Both the position numbers and the translations under genes were made by a program. From Umezawaea endophytica (lineage in GTDB: Bacteria > Actinomycetota > Actinomycetes > Mycobacteriales > Pseudonocardiaceae), in the NCBI RefSeq assembly GCF_025061645.1, contig NZ_JANYMP010000010.1, positions 1-64,000 of the forward strand: 64,000 bases of DNA, given 5' to 3'. Of the stretch, positions 25,341 to 34,856 are shown piece after piece; position 1 is the first letter of the stretch, and each line of letters opens with the position of its first letter. Under the pieces are notes generated by a model. The model did no database searches. It was not told where the DNA came from and saw nothing but the letters and a program-made list of their open reading frames with translations.

Positions 25341-27362
25341 TCAGCCGACGGTGAACGTGGTCGTGGTGCCGGTGAACGCGGTGATCCGGCCGGTCCAGCC
25401 GCTCTTCCAGTCGCCGTTGTGCACGATCCGGTACGTCCCCGCCGGGGTCCCCACCGGGATCGTCCACGTGATCGTGGCCTCCGAGTTGGCCACGCCGGAG
25501 CGGCGCCACTGGTAGCGCGTCGACCAGTCGCCGTCGTCGGCGTGCCGGGTCCACTGGCCGTTCACCTGGCGCTGCACCTCCAGGAAGGTCCCGTTGCGCC
25601 GCAGGTTGTTCTTCGGGTGGCCGGTCACGAACACCGACGTGACCGTCTGCCCGCTCGTGTACGACGCGGCGGGCTGGGTGAGGACCTGGCCGAAGGTCTG
25701 GCCCGGTGCCGTGTCGTCGAACACCACGCCGGTTTGCAGGTTCAGGTCGGTGAACGGCGGCTTCGTCGGCGTCGGGCCTGCCGCCGCCGGGGTGCCCGCG
25801 CGCATCGACGCGGCGAGCGCGGCGAACTCCTGCTGGTACGCGGGGGTCGTGTTGCGGCCGAACAGGGTCGAGCCGCCCTCGTACTGCTGGAGGTCGTACT
25901 CCTCCGGCGTGGTGACGTACTGGCTGTAGTCGTTGGCGTACCCCTGGATGAGGACGGCGTCCAGGGGTACGCCCAGCTCGGCGGCGACGGTACGACGGAT
26001 CCGCAGGCCCGCCGTGATCGTCACCTCGCCCGGCACGGCCACCAGGTGGAGCTGGCCGATGCGGACGATCTGGAGCGGCACGACGTTCGGCGTCGCCTGC
26101 ACGAGACCGGTCGGGACCAGGGACGCCTTCGGGTACTGGCAGTCCTTGAGCCACTGCGGGACCGGGATGTTCAACGGTTCCAGCAGGGTCTTGATCGGGC
26201 TCTGCATGCCCTCGGTGAAGCCGGGGAGCGCCGGGCCGTCCTCGACGCTGCCCGCGAGCGTGGACGCGCCGACGACGCCGGAGCACGTGGTGCCGGGCTG
26301 CCCGTCGGTGGTGAAGCGGCCGTCGACCGCGACCGCGCCCATGTCGACGAAGCGCGTGCGGGAGTCGACGCCGCCGGTCACCTCGGTCTGCGGGCCGGAG
26401 AAGATCTGCTGCGCCTTGCGGTTCTGCCGTTCGCCGATGATCCGGGTGTTCTCGACGTAGTCCTCGGTCGGGCCGGAACCGGGGCGCAGGTTCAGGTTCG
26501 GCGACATGTCGCCCGCGTTGGTGTTCGGGAACGCGGCGACGAAGCCGGAGCCCTCGTCCAGGTAGCGCACGCCGGAGTCGTCGTGCTCCCACTGGTAGGA
26601 CGCGTAACCCTTGTTGTCCGGGCTGATCAGCGTGTTCTCGCCGACCATGGACGTGTTGTGGGTCGCGAACCAGCTCACCGCGCCGACGTCGGCGGTGCCC
26701 TGCCTGAACTTCAGCACGGTCATCGCGGGGTCGATCGCGGCGGGGAAGAACGCTTTGTCCGCCGCGGGGTTCCGCTCGAACGCCACCCGCGAACGGTTGA
26801 CGCTCGCGTTCGTCAGCTCACCTCGCCCGAGCGACAGCGATCCGGGCTTGAGGTCGTCGTGGGCCTCGACGATCGACTCGACGATGCCGCTGGTGATCGC
26901 CTCCAGCGTCTGCGGCTGCATGCCGAGGATCGACAGGTTGTAGGCGAGGTTGTGCGAGTAGCCGCCGGGGCCCGCGTGGGTGTGCGTCGCGGACAGCAGC
27001 AGGTTCTCCCGCGTGTACAGGTCGCCGTAGCGCGCCTGGAGCTTGCCCAGCACGCCCTCCTGCACGGCGCGGAAGATCATCGCCAGGTCGGCGTTGACGT
27101 ACGCGACCCGCTTGCCGTTGGCCCGGTCCACCACGACGTAGGCGCGGGAGCGCTGGCGCTGGTGGATGCCGGTCGTCTTCTGGTCGAAGTCCGAGTACCC
27201 CATCATGCCGTTCTCGGCGGCCGGGCCGGTCACGTCGGAGATGCCCCGGCCGACGAGGTAGGGCTCCGGACCCGCCTGCGCGGCGGGCTGACCGGCGAGC
27301 ACCAGCAGCCCCGCGATCGTGGTCATCACCGTCAGAACGGCTGAACGCCGCGTGGCTCGCAC
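25341..27362 (-). CDS. Secreted neutral/alkaline ceramidase
   Basis: A 673-residue enzyme hydrolysing the amide bond of ceramide outside the cell. Sec signal ~1-30 (VMTTIAGLLVLAGQPAAQA). Catalytic domain: GRGISDVTGPAAENGMMGYS, zinc ligands in SATHTHAGPGG (H127, H129), FATHNTSMVGENTLISPDNK, and the nucleophile motif GDMSPN with S287. The last ~130 residues form the immunoglobulin-like C-terminal domain of the family. Length is normal. GTG 27362 has GGGGAG six bases upstream. Likely used to take up lipids or act on host/soil eukaryotic membranes. Confidence 0.92.
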   Translation of the reverse strand: MRATRRSAVLTVMTTIAGLLVLAGQPAAQAGPEPYLVGRGISDVTGPAAENGMMGYSDFDQKTTGIHQRQRSRAYVVVDRANGKRVAYVNADLAMIFRAVQEGVLGKLQARYGDLYTRENLLLSATHTHAGPGGYSHNLAYNLSILGMQPQTLEAITSGIVESIVEAHDDLKPGSLSLGRGELTNASVNRSRVAFERNPAADKAFFPAAIDPAMTVLKFRQGTADVGAVSWFATHNTSMVGENTLISPDNKGYASYQWEHDDSGVRYLDEGSGFVAAFPNTNAGDMSPNLNLRPGSGPTEDYVENTRIIGERQNRKAQQIFSGPQTEVTGGVDSRTRFVDMGAVAVDGRFTTDGQPGTTCSGVVGASTLAGSVEDGPALPGFTEGMQSPIKTLLEPLNIPVPQWLKDCQYPKASLVPTGLVQATPNVVPLQIVRIGQLHLVAVPGEVTITAGLRIRRTVAAELGVPLDAVLIQGYANDYSQYVTTPEEYDLQQYEGGSTLFGRNTTPAYQQEFAALAASMRAGTPAAAGPTPTKPPFTDLNLQTGVVFDDTAPGQTFGQVLTQPAASYTSGQTVTSVFVTGHPKNNLRRNGTFLEVQRQVNGQWTRHADDGDWSTRYQWRRSGVANSEATITWTIPVGTPAGTYRIVHNGDWKSGWTGRITAFTGTTTTFTVG

Positions 27363-27578
27363 AACTCACTCCCCGAGGTACGTGAAGCAGATTCATGTTA
27401 TTCGGACCGTAGGTGATCCACGACACCCCGGCAAGCGCTGGAGCCCGGCGACCGGGTGAAACGGCGGATCGGTCCCGTCGGTCCGCCCGGATCCGTACTT
27501 CCGCCGGACTTGCCCCCTCCTCCTTGTCACGGGCGCCGTGCGGCGGTTCCCTGGCACACGGTCCCGTCGGAGGTGGGA

Positions 27579-30500
27579 GTGCGGATTCACCTGCTGGGCC
27601 CGCTGCGGGTCTGGCGGAACGGACTCGAACTCGACCTGGGACCGCCCGGTCGACGGGCGGTGCTCGGGCTGCTGGTGCTCGCCTCGGGCGGGCAGGTGTC
27701 CAGGGCCGACCTCACGGCCGCGCTGTGGGGCGACCACCCGCCCGCGAGCGCGACGAACGTGCTCCAGACGCACGTCAAGCACCTGCGGCGGCTGCTGGAG
27801 CCGGACCGCGAGGCGCGCGGCCGCAGTGAGGTCCTGCCCTACGTGAACGGCGGCTACGCGGTGCGGGTGGACGCCGTCGACGTCGACCTCGACGGCTTCC
27901 GGAGGCTCGTCGGCGAGGCGGCGGAGGCTGACCGGGCGGACGATCCCGCGAGCGTGGCCGCGCTGCTGGGCGAAGCCCTGTCCCTCTGGCAGGGGCCGCC
28001 GCTGGCCGACCTCACCATCCTCGCCGAGCACCCCGGCGTGGTGGCGCTGGCCCAGGAACGGCGGACGGCCGTCGTCAGGTACGCCGAGGCGGTCATCGCG
28101 GTCGGGCGGGCGGAGGAGGCGCTGCCGGTGCTCACCCGTGCCGCCGCAGAACACCCGCTGGACGAGCACCTGCACGCGTGGCTGATCCGCGCCCACCGCG
28201 CGGCCGGACGCCGGGCGACGGCGTTCGAGGTCCACCGCCGCATCCGCGAACGGCTCGTCGAGGAACTGGGGGTGGAGCCGGACCCGGAGCTGACCGTCGC
28301 CCACCTGGAACTGCTGAAGGACGACGACCCGCCTGATCCCGACCGCGCGCAGGCGCGCCGGTCCGCCCCGTCGCAACTGCCCGCCGACGTGGTCGGCTTC
28401 ACCGGGAGGACCACCGAGCTGTCCAGGTTGGACGGTCTGCCGACCGCGCCGGGCTCTCCCGCGGTGGTGATCTCCGGGACGGCGGGCGTCGGCAAGACCG
28501 CGCTGGCGCTGCGGTGGGCGCACCGCGTGCGCGACCGCTTCCCGGACGGCGTGCTCTACGCGAACCTGCGCGGCCACAGCACCGAACCGCCCGTGCGGCC
28601 CATCACCGTCCTCGCCCACTTCCTGGTGTCGCTCGGCACGTCCGCCGACCAGGTGCCGGTCGACCCGGAGTCCGCCGCGGCGCTGTTCCGGACGGAACTG
28701 GCCGACCGCGAGGTGCTGCTGGTGCTGGACAACGCGGCGAGCGCGGACCAGGTCCGCCCGCTGCTGCCCGGCGCGGACGGCTGCCTGGTGGTCGTGACCA
28801 GCCGGGACCGCATGGTGGGCCTGGTCGCCACGAACGGCGCCCAGCAGGTGCCACTCGACGTGCTGCCGCCCGAGGACTCCCTCCGGCTGGTGGCCACCCT
28901 GCTGGGGCGGGAGCGGGTCGAGGCCGAACAGGCCGCCGCCGCGGAGTTCGTCCGGCTGTGCGCGCACCTCCCGCTCGCGCTGCGGATCGCGGCCGCCAAG
29001 CTCGCCGACCACCCGCGCCGCGCCATCGCCGACCACGTCGCCGAACTGCGGGCGGGCGACCCCTTGGCCGCGCTGGAGGTGCCGGGCGACGAGCAGGCCG
29101 CCGTGCGCACCGCGTTCCACCTCTCCTACGCGGCGCTGCCCGAGCGGGCGCAGGGGCTGTTCCGCTCGCTGGGCCTGGTGCCGGGCGCGGACGTCAGCGG
29201 CGCGGCGGTCGCGGCGCTCCTCGGCGTCGACGGCCACGAGGCCGCGCCGTGGCTGGACTTCCTCACCAGGGCGCACCTCGTCGAGGAGCACCTGCCCGGC
29301 CGCTACCGGTTCCACGACCTGCTGCGGCACTACGCGGTCGAACTGGGCCTCCTGCGGGACGACCCGGCCGACCGCGACCTGGCGGTGGGGCGGCTGCACG
29401 ACTGGTACCTGCGCGAGGTGGACGCGGCGGCCCGCGTGCTCTACCCGCACATGCTCCGGCTGCCGGGCGAGCACGTCGGCGCCGTGGCCGAACTGGACAC
29501 GGCGGCGAACGCGAGGAAGTGGCTGGACGTGGAGCGCGGCAACCTCGTGGCGGCCATCCGGCACGCGGCCGACCACGGGCCGCGGCGGACCGCGTGGCTG
29601 CTCGCCGACTCGCTGCGCGGCTACTTCTGGCAGTCGCAGCACAGCGTGGACTGGGCCGCCACCGGCGGTGCCGCCCTCAAGGCCGCCCACGCGGACGGCG
29701 AGGCCCGCGCGGAGGCCGCGGCGCTGCTGAGCCTCGCCGACCTGGACTTCCGGCTCAGCCACTACCGGTCCGCCGTCGAGCACTACACCCGAGCGCTGGT
29801 GCTGGCCAGGCGGACGGGGTGGAGCGAGGGCCACGCCGCCGTGCTCGGCAACCTCGGGTGCGTGTACTGGCAGTACGGGCTGCTGCCGAAGGCCGTCGTG
29901 CACCTGGACCGCGCGCTGGAGCTCAGCCGGACGGCCGGTCAGCAGGCGGGCCAGGCCGTCGCCGTCGGCAACCTCGGCCTGGTGCACTGGCAGTGGGGGA
30001 GGCTGGAGCGGGCGGCGGACCACTACTCCAGGGCGCTCGACCTGTACCGCCGGATCGGGTCCCGCTACGGCGAGTCGATCAACCTCGGCAACCTGGGCCA
30101 GGTCCGCCACGCCCAGGGTCGGACGGCGGAGGCGGTGAGCCTGCTGCGCTCGGCACTGGCCATGCACAGCGAGGCGAGCGCGCGGTACGGCGAGACCGAG
30201 TCGCACAACCACCTCGCCGCCGTCCTGAGCGACACCGGCCACGACGGGGAAGCACTCGACCACGCCCGGACGGCACTCGACTGCGCCTACGCCATCAGGG
30301 ACCCCCGCGCCGAAGCCGAGGCCCTGATCACGCTCGGCGACATCCGCCACCGGCTCGGCGACCGCGCCGAAGCCGTTCGCCACCACCGCCGCGCGCTGGA
30401 ACTGGTCCGCCGCACCGGCGACCGCTACCCCCAGTTGGACGCCCTGCTCGGCTTAGCGGTCGCCGGTGCGGACCTGACCACCGCACGGGAGGTGCTCGCG

Positions 30501-30827
30501 CTGGCCGAGCAGGCGCGCTACCGGGCGATCGTGGGCAGGGCGCTGACCACCATCGCGGATCTCCTGCTGACGAGAGGAGATCCCGGCGCCGCCGTGGAAC
30601 AAGCGCGCGCCGCCATCACCGTGCAGCGTGGGACGGGCCACCGCGTGAGCGAGGCCCGCGCTCAGGTGGTGCTCGGCCGCGCCCTGCGGGCGACGGCGGG
30701 CACCGGGGTTCGGACGGCGTGGGGTGAGGCGCTCGCCGTCTTCGACAGCGCCGGGATGCCGGAGGTCGAGGAAGTCCGCGACCTGCTCGCCGATCAGCGG
30801 ACGGATCGCGTCCGCGCTACCCGGTGA
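27579..30827 (+). CDS. AfsR/SARP-type regulator with NB-ARC and TPR domains
   Basis: A 1082-residue regulator. Order: OmpR-like winged HTH (~1-90, MRIHLLGPLRVWRNGLELDL-type start, TNVLQTHVKHLRRLL), BTAD (~95-245, PLDEHLHAWLIRAHRAAGRR), NB-ARC ATPase (~270-550; Walker A GTAGVGKT, VLLVLDNAAS as Walker B), a winged-helix segment (HDLLRHYAVELGLL) and C-terminal TPR repeats from ~680 (LGNLGCVYWQYG, VGNLGLVHWQWG, LGNLGQVRHAQG). GTG 27579 is chosen with GGAGG five bases upstream. AfsR relatives integrate phosphorylation and ATP binding to switch on secondary metabolism. Converges on the 30976 gene. Confidence 0.9.
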   Translation: MRIHLLGPLRVWRNGLELDLGPPGRRAVLGLLVLASGGQVSRADLTAALWGDHPPASATNVLQTHVKHLRRLLEPDREARGRSEVLPYVNGGYAVRVDAVDVDLDGFRRLVGEAAEADRADDPASVAALLGEALSLWQGPPLADLTILAEHPGVVALAQERRTAVVRYAEAVIAVGRAEEALPVLTRAAAEHPLDEHLHAWLIRAHRAAGRRATAFEVHRRIRERLVEELGVEPDPELTVAHLELLKDDDPPDPDRAQARRSAPSQLPADVVGFTGRTTELSRLDGLPTAPGSPAVVISGTAGVGKTALALRWAHRVRDRFPDGVLYANLRGHSTEPPVRPITVLAHFLVSLGTSADQVPVDPESAAALFRTELADREVLLVLDNAASADQVRPLLPGADGCLVVVTSRDRMVGLVATNGAQQVPLDVLPPEDSLRLVATLLGRERVEAEQAAAAEFVRLCAHLPLALRIAAAKLADHPRRAIADHVAELRAGDPLAALEVPGDEQAAVRTAFHLSYAALPERAQGLFRSLGLVPGADVSGAAVAALLGVDGHEAAPWLDFLTRAHLVEEHLPGRYRFHDLLRHYAVELGLLRDDPADRDLAVGRLHDWYLREVDAAARVLYPHMLRLPGEHVGAVAELDTAANARKWLDVERGNLVAAIRHAADHGPRRTAWLLADSLRGYFWQSQHSVDWAATGGAALKAAHADGEARAEAAALLSLADLDFRLSHYRSAVEHYTRALVLARRTGWSEGHAAVLGNLGCVYWQYGLLPKAVVHLDRALELSRTAGQQAGQAVAVGNLGLVHWQWGRLERAADHYSRALDLYRRIGSRYGESINLGNLGQVRHAQGRTAEAVSLLRSALAMHSEASARYGETESHNHLAAVLSDTGHDGEALDHARTALDCAYAIRDPRAEAEALITLGDIRHRLGDRAEAVRHHRRALELVRRTGDRYPQLDALLGLAVAGADLTTAREVLALAEQARYRAIVGRALTTIADLLLTRGDPGAAVEQARAAITVQRGTGHRVSEARAQVVLGRALRATAGTGVRTAWGEALAVFDSAGMPEVEEVRDLLADQRTDRVRATR

Positions 30828-30902
30828 AGAGGTGGGCCGGGATTCGGTGAGCTTTCGGGTGAGGGGCCGACCGCGGTGGTCGACCTCCGGCATCTCGGGT
30901 CG

Positions 30903-30929
30903 CAGCGGTGGACCGGCCGGTCACCGCTG
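30903..30929. terminator. Bidirectional hairpin terminator between AfsR-like and secreted-protein genes
   Basis: CAGCGGTGGACCGG pairs with CCGGTC-ACCGCTG (one bulged base), an almost perfect 27-base palindrome in the gap of two convergent genes. A second stem, GGCCCCG (30937-30943) with CGGGGCC (30961-30967), follows. Neither has a T-run, common in GC-rich actinobacteria. Confidence 0.6.
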
Positions 30930-30975
30930 AGCTGTCGGCCCCGATCCGGCGGTGGGGGACCGGGGCCGGGTGGCA

Positions 30976-31392
30976 CTACGGCTCGATCCCCACCGTGCCG
31001 CTGTCCACCTCGTGGTCGCCGTTCGGGTGAACGACGACCACCGCCCACGGGTTCACGTGGCGGACCTCGACCTCCTTGGCGCGGCAGGCGAAGTCGCCCA
31101 TGCTGAAGGTCTCCCACGAGCCGTCGCCGCGAGGCGTCCGGGTCTCCTGCGCGCCCTGCCACGTGCACGTGCCGTCCAGGGCGGTGCCCTCGGCCCGCTG
31201 CGTCAGGGAGGTGACGGTCGTCCCGTCACCGCACCAGGACACCGTGTGGAGGTAGGTCCACGGGTGCTGGCCCGCGGTGACCCGCGCCGACGTCGTCCAG
31301 CACTTCGCTCGCGCGTCGGCGGTGTCGCCCGCCGCCTGCGCCGCGGGCGCCGTCGCCGCGAGCACCGCCAGTGCCGCGATCGTCCGTCTCAT
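30976..31392 (-). CDS. Small secreted cysteine-containing protein
   Basis: A 138-residue protein of no recognised family. Signal peptide RRTIAALAVLAATAPAAQA then mature ~118 residues with four cysteines (AKCWTT, SWCGDG, GTCTWQ, FACRAK), suggesting two disulfides outside the cell. ATG 31392 has GAGAGG six bases upstream and overlaps the stop of an upstream 74-residue ORF (ATGA), implying translational coupling. Function unknown; position next to the AfsR-like gene may be chance. Confidence 0.75.
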   Translation of the reverse strand: MRRTIAALAVLAATAPAAQAAGDTADARAKCWTTSARVTAGQHPWTYLHTVSWCGDGTTVTSLTQRAEGTALDGTCTWQGAQETRTPRGDGSWETFSMGDFACRAKEVEVRHVNPWAVVVVHPNGDHEVDSGTVGIEP

Positions 31393-31613
31393 GTGCTGCC
31401 TCTCCTCACATCGCTGGTGGGACGCGGGCCGGAGCCGCGTGCGACCCCGGCTCCGACCCGCGAGACCGTGGGGCCGGTCGACTTCCACCGCGACGCGGAA
31501 CCCGTCGGGATGGACCGGGTCGCCGTCCGGGTCGCACCCGCTCCGGCCTGCTCGGGGACCACGGGCGCCGAGGCCGTCAGCACAGCGATCATCCTGTCCT
31601 TGGGGTTCGCCAC
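31389..31613 (-). CDS. 74-residue ORF coupled to the secreted protein
   Basis: A small peptide gene. GTG 31613 follows AAGGAG by five bases, and its TGA overlaps the next ATG as ATGA. Third codon positions are almost all G/C across the first 50 codons, as in real genes here. The start VANPKDRMIAVLTASAPVV is a mixed charged/hydrophobic helix-like segment; the remainder is Gly/Arg/Pro/Ser/Thr-rich and probably disordered. No cysteine, so no lanthipeptide features. It could be a regulatory small protein or a leader ORF. GAAC repeats 20 bases apart (31652, 31672) lie upstream. Confidence 0.5.
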   Translation of the reverse strand: MANPKDRMIAVLTASAPVVPEQAGAGATRTATRSIPTGSASRWKSTGPTVSRVGAGVARGSGPRPTSDVRRGST

Positions 31614-31710
31614 GACCGCTCCTTCGGGAAGGTGTTCTCGGTGTACCCGGAGAACGTTAGGGAGCCGGGTTGAACAGGCACTGGACGTCGACTGGACGCC
31701 CGCGCGGGTG

Positions 31711-33612
31711 CTACCCGGCGCGGTCCCGCACCAGGACGGTGGTCGCCGCCAGCACGAACAGGCCCACCGCCAGGAAGCTCAGCGACGGCACGAGGTAGTG
31801 GTACAGGACTTCCCCAGGGTGGTCGAACCTCAACGGGAGGACCGCGGCGACCGCCGCCGTCGTCACCCACGACGCCGCGATCCCCAGGCCGAGCCCGACC
31901 CGACCCCGGACGAGGACCAGGAGCAGGGCCACCGCCAGCCCGGCCGCCGTGGCCAGCAGCACGTCGACCCGCTGCTGGGCGACGACGGTGTCGAGGGTGG
32001 CGGGCCCCACGAGCCACAGCCGCGGCCCCGCCACCAGCGCGACGGCCGCGGCGGTCACGGCGAGCAGGCGCAGTCGGACACCCCCGCTCCACCACCAGAT
32101 CCCGGCGGCGACGGCGAACTGGCCTGCCAGGAGCACCCAGGAGGGCACCAGCAGCACGTACTCCAGGACGACGTCCCAGCCCGCGACGCCGAGGAGCGCC
32201 ACGTACCTCTGGAGCGGGGTGATGGCGCCGATGAACAGGACCGCGACCAGCGGCCCCGTCCACCGGGGTGCCGGTCCGCCGCGGTGCCGCCCGTGCGCGG
32301 CGGACGCGCCCGCGCACAGGCCCGCCGTGCCGACGAGCGCGACCGGGAGGATGAGCCACCACGAGGCGGCTGAGACGCCCTCCCACGGGACGCCGCCCCC
32401 GGTCAGTGCGAGGGCGAGGCCCAGCAGCGCCCCCAGCGGCAACCCGAGCGCGGCCACCAGGCGGGAGCGCCACGGGCGGTCGTCGCCCACCCCGGCCGCC
32501 TGCCAGACCGTTGTGCCCCAGGCGTAGCCGAGCAGCGCGCCAGGCACCAGCGCGACCGCCACGTCGGCCAGGTGGACGGCCAGGACGGGATCGGGGACCG
32601 CGGTGAACAGCGGCGCGACGAAGTACACCCCGACCAGCAGGACGTTGCCCGCCAACGCCCCGAAGGCGAGGCCCTCGACGCCGCGGGCGTGCCCGCCGCG
32701 CCCGTCCTCGTCCAGCGCGGTGAGCCGCCGCGCGGAGGTGGGGTGCAGGGCCGTCAGCCCGCGCACCCGCGACACCGCCGCGTCACGTCCGCGCCCCAGG
32801 AGCGCGGCGAGCGCGGCGCGGTCACCGCCCTGGCGGGTCGAGAGCAGGTCCGCTTCGTGCTCGCGGGACCGCAACACGTCGCGGGACACGAACCACACCA
32901 ACGCCATCAGCAGCACGGACCGGATCACGTAGTCGCGGTTGGCCGCGCTCCACAGGTAGTGGTCGGCACCGGGGTCCCGTGCCGTCAGGCCCAGCGCCAG
33001 GTCGACCACCAGCGGCAGGACGAGGATCACCGGGGTCGCCCACCACACGCCCCTGGTGAGCCAGACCCGGCCGACGTCACCGGCGACCACGTGGGCGCAC
33101 TCGTGGCGCAGCAGCGCGTTCGCCTCGGCCGCCGGGAGCGCCAGCACCCCGTTGGGCAGCACGACCCTGGTCCGGCCGCGGACCCGCACGGTGAACGCCT
33201 CGCGGGTCGCCGAGGCGAACTCGACCAGCGGCACGTCCCGGCCACCCATGGACCGCACCGCGTCGGCCGCCGCGCGCTGCCAGTGGTCACCCGCACGGCG
33301 GACCCGACCGACCCGGCCGTGCAGCCGCGCGGGCAGCACGCGCAGCAGCACCGCCCCGACGAGCACCGCGACCAGGCCGACACCCGCCGACCAACCGATC
33401 CGCAGCCGCTCGGCGGGCGCCATGCAGAGGTCGAGGCGCTGGGCGTCCGCCACCTCGGACCGGCAGGCCCGCGCGGCCGTGAACCACCCGTCGTCGACCT
33501 GGAAGTAGAGCTGGGTCCCGGCGTAGACCGCGGCCATGACCGGCACCCCGATCAGCAGCGCGTAGCGCGCGCGGGTCGACCCCACCGCGCGGGGTAACGC
33601 GGGGTCGTTCAC
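31711..33612 (-). CDS. Polytopic membrane M48-type metalloprotease
   Basis: A 633-residue protein. TM ~17-37 and ~74-92, then a cytoplasmic-type M48 catalytic domain: HECAH (170-174) zinc motif and E251 in REHEAD as third ligand, followed by SARRLTALDEDGR. The C-terminal ~300 residues contain about ten further hydrophobic helices (from GLAFGALAGNVLLVGVYF onward), an extension beyond HtpX-size enzymes. GTG 33612 overlaps the upstream stop (GTGA), coupling it to the 165-residue protein. Probable role: membrane protein quality control or regulated proteolysis; the target is unknown. Confidence 0.85.
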   Translation of the reverse strand: MNDPALPRAVGSTRARYALLIGVPVMAAVYAGTQLYFQVDDGWFTAARACRSEVADAQRLDLCMAPAERLRIGWSAGVGLVAVLVGAVLLRVLPARLHGRVGRVRRAGDHWQRAAADAVRSMGGRDVPLVEFASATREAFTVRVRGRTRVVLPNGVLALPAAEANALLRHECAHVVAGDVGRVWLTRGVWWATPVILVLPLVVDLALGLTARDPGADHYLWSAANRDYVIRSVLLMALVWFVSRDVLRSREHEADLLSTRQGGDRAALAALLGRGRDAAVSRVRGLTALHPTSARRLTALDEDGRGGHARGVEGLAFGALAGNVLLVGVYFVAPLFTAVPDPVLAVHLADVAVALVPGALLGYAWGTTVWQAAGVGDDRPWRSRLVAALGLPLGALLGLALALTGGGVPWEGVSAASWWLILPVALVGTAGLCAGASAAHGRHRGGPAPRWTGPLVAVLFIGAITPLQRYVALLGVAGWDVVLEYVLLVPSWVLLAGQFAVAAGIWWWSGGVRLRLLAVTAAAVALVAGPRLWLVGPATLDTVVAQQRVDVLLATAAGLAVALLLVLVRGRVGLGLGIAASWVTTAAVAAVLPLRFDHPGEVLYHYLVPSLSFLAVGLFVLAATTVLVRDRAG

Positions 33613-34106
33613 TCCGGTCGGCCGATCTCCCGGTGGCCGCCCTCGGCCAGTTCCGCCACCACGTGCCGGGCCACCGTCCGGGCGGTCTGCTCGTCGGCGC
33701 CCAGGACGACGAGGTTGACGGTGATCGTCGTGACGACCCGCTCGCCCTCGGGGTCGGCCGCGCTCACCGGGTCCTCGCCGCCGCGACGGCGGGCCCACGC
33801 CTGTTTCAGCCACCGCTGCACGGAGTCGACCGCGCTGTCGGCCGCCTTCTCCACCACCACCCCGGCGACCACACCCGCGGCCGTCAGCACGTACGGGGTG
33901 ATCGCCGCCAGCTCGATCCCGATGCCCACCGGCGCGTCCAACCGGACGCCGCGCACCGTGCCGTCCGGGTCGGCCTCGTAGTCGAGCAGGATGTCGTCGA
34001 ACGCCTCGGACTCGGAGTCGAAGTGCTGCCGCACCACCGCGCGCGCCACGTCCACCGCCTCGCTCGGCAGCGGCACCGGGGGAGCGGTCGGGTTTCGCTC
34101 GGGCAT
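33609..34106 (-). CDS. 165-residue hypothetical protein coupled to the M48 protease
   Basis: Not recognised as a named family. An acidic N-terminal half (VDVARAVVRQHFDSESEAFD, DILLDYEADPDG), a hydrophobic segment ~67-90 (LAAITPYVLTAAGVVAGVVV) that may be one membrane helix, a basic helix (VDSVQRWLKQAWARRRGG) and a C-terminal beta-type region (VTTITVNLVVLGADEQTART). ATG 34106 has GGAGG-like GGAGGACGTCG upstream. Four-base overlap with the protease gene suggests a partner, substrate or regulator of it. Confidence 0.75.
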   Translation of the reverse strand: MPERNPTAPPVPLPSEAVDVARAVVRQHFDSESEAFDDILLDYEADPDGTVRGVRLDAPVGIGIELAAITPYVLTAAGVVAGVVVEKAADSAVDSVQRWLKQAWARRRGGEDPVSAADPEGERVVTTITVNLVVLGADEQTARTVARHVVAELAEGGHREIGRPE

Positions 34107-34232
34107 CGACGTCCTCCAACGGGTCGGGGGAGCGCGGAGCGCCCCGCGTCAACCCGATAGGTCGTCGGAGATCACCGATTCGTTAGTCCTCACCGGTGGG
34201 GCGCCTGCGCCGGTGATGTCCACTTCGGACGG

Positions 34233-34835
34233 TCAGTCGCGGTCGGCTGGAGGGAGGAACGCGTCGATCATGGCCGCCGCGCGCTTGGCCGAGTCGAAGA
34301 TCGCGGCGCCCTTCGACCGGTCGCCGTCCAGGTGCGCCAGCATCTCCAGGCCGAGGTAGAAGGCGAGGATGGTCATGGCCACCTCCCGCTTGGGGATGAA
34401 CAGCGCCAGCGGGGTGCCGTCGAGGAACCGGCCGATGAGCTGCTCGGTGAACTCCTCCCACCGGTCGATCTCCGCGCGCACGCCCTCCGCCAGACCGCTC
34501 GACCGCGCCGCGCCCGCGACGAGCTGCTGCACCGCGGCTATGTGCCCGGTGGCGATGTCCTCCTCGTACAGCTCGCGCAGCGTCTGCAACATCTCCGCCG
34601 CCTGGTCGAGGTGGTCGGTGCGTTCGAGGTAGCGCGCCATGCGGAGGTCGCTGCTGTGCCGCATCGCGGCGAGGAACAGGTCGTCCAGGTCGTCGAAGTG
34701 GTAGTAGATGACGCCCGGCGCGAAGCCGCCCGTCGTGGCGATGGCGCGCGCGGTGGTGGCGGGGAAGCCCTGTGCGGCCAGGGTGTCGATGACGGCGCGC
34801 AGGATGCGGTCGCGCGCCTCGGCTTTGCGGGTCAT
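34233..34835 (-). CDS. TetR-family regulator of the carotenoid-type operon
   Basis: A 200-residue regulator: HTH in GFPATTARAIATTGGFAPGV followed by IYYHFDDLDDLFLAAMRHS, with a helical ligand domain. ATG 34835 (MTRKAEARDRIL) is taken; TTG 34844 is an alternative. It lies 21 bases behind the desaturase on the same strand, so it is the third gene of the operon and likely autoregulated through the nested operator at 37187-37215. Confidence 0.86.
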   Translation of the reverse strand: MTRKAEARDRILRAVIDTLAAQGFPATTARAIATTGGFAPGVIYYHFDDLDDLFLAAMRHSSDLRMARYLERTDHLDQAAEMLQTLRELYEEDIATGHIAAVQQLVAGAARSSGLAEGVRAEIDRWEEFTEQLIGRFLDGTPLALFIPKREVAMTILAFYLGLEMLAHLDGDRSKGAAIFDSAKRAAAMIDAFLPPADRD

Positions 34836-34856
34836 TGCCGCCAACCTTAAGGGGCC

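Noticed and set aside
27393-30386. Open frame of ~1000 codons antisense to the AfsR-like gene
   Set aside because: The opposite strand encodes a clear SARP-NB-ARC-TPR protein.
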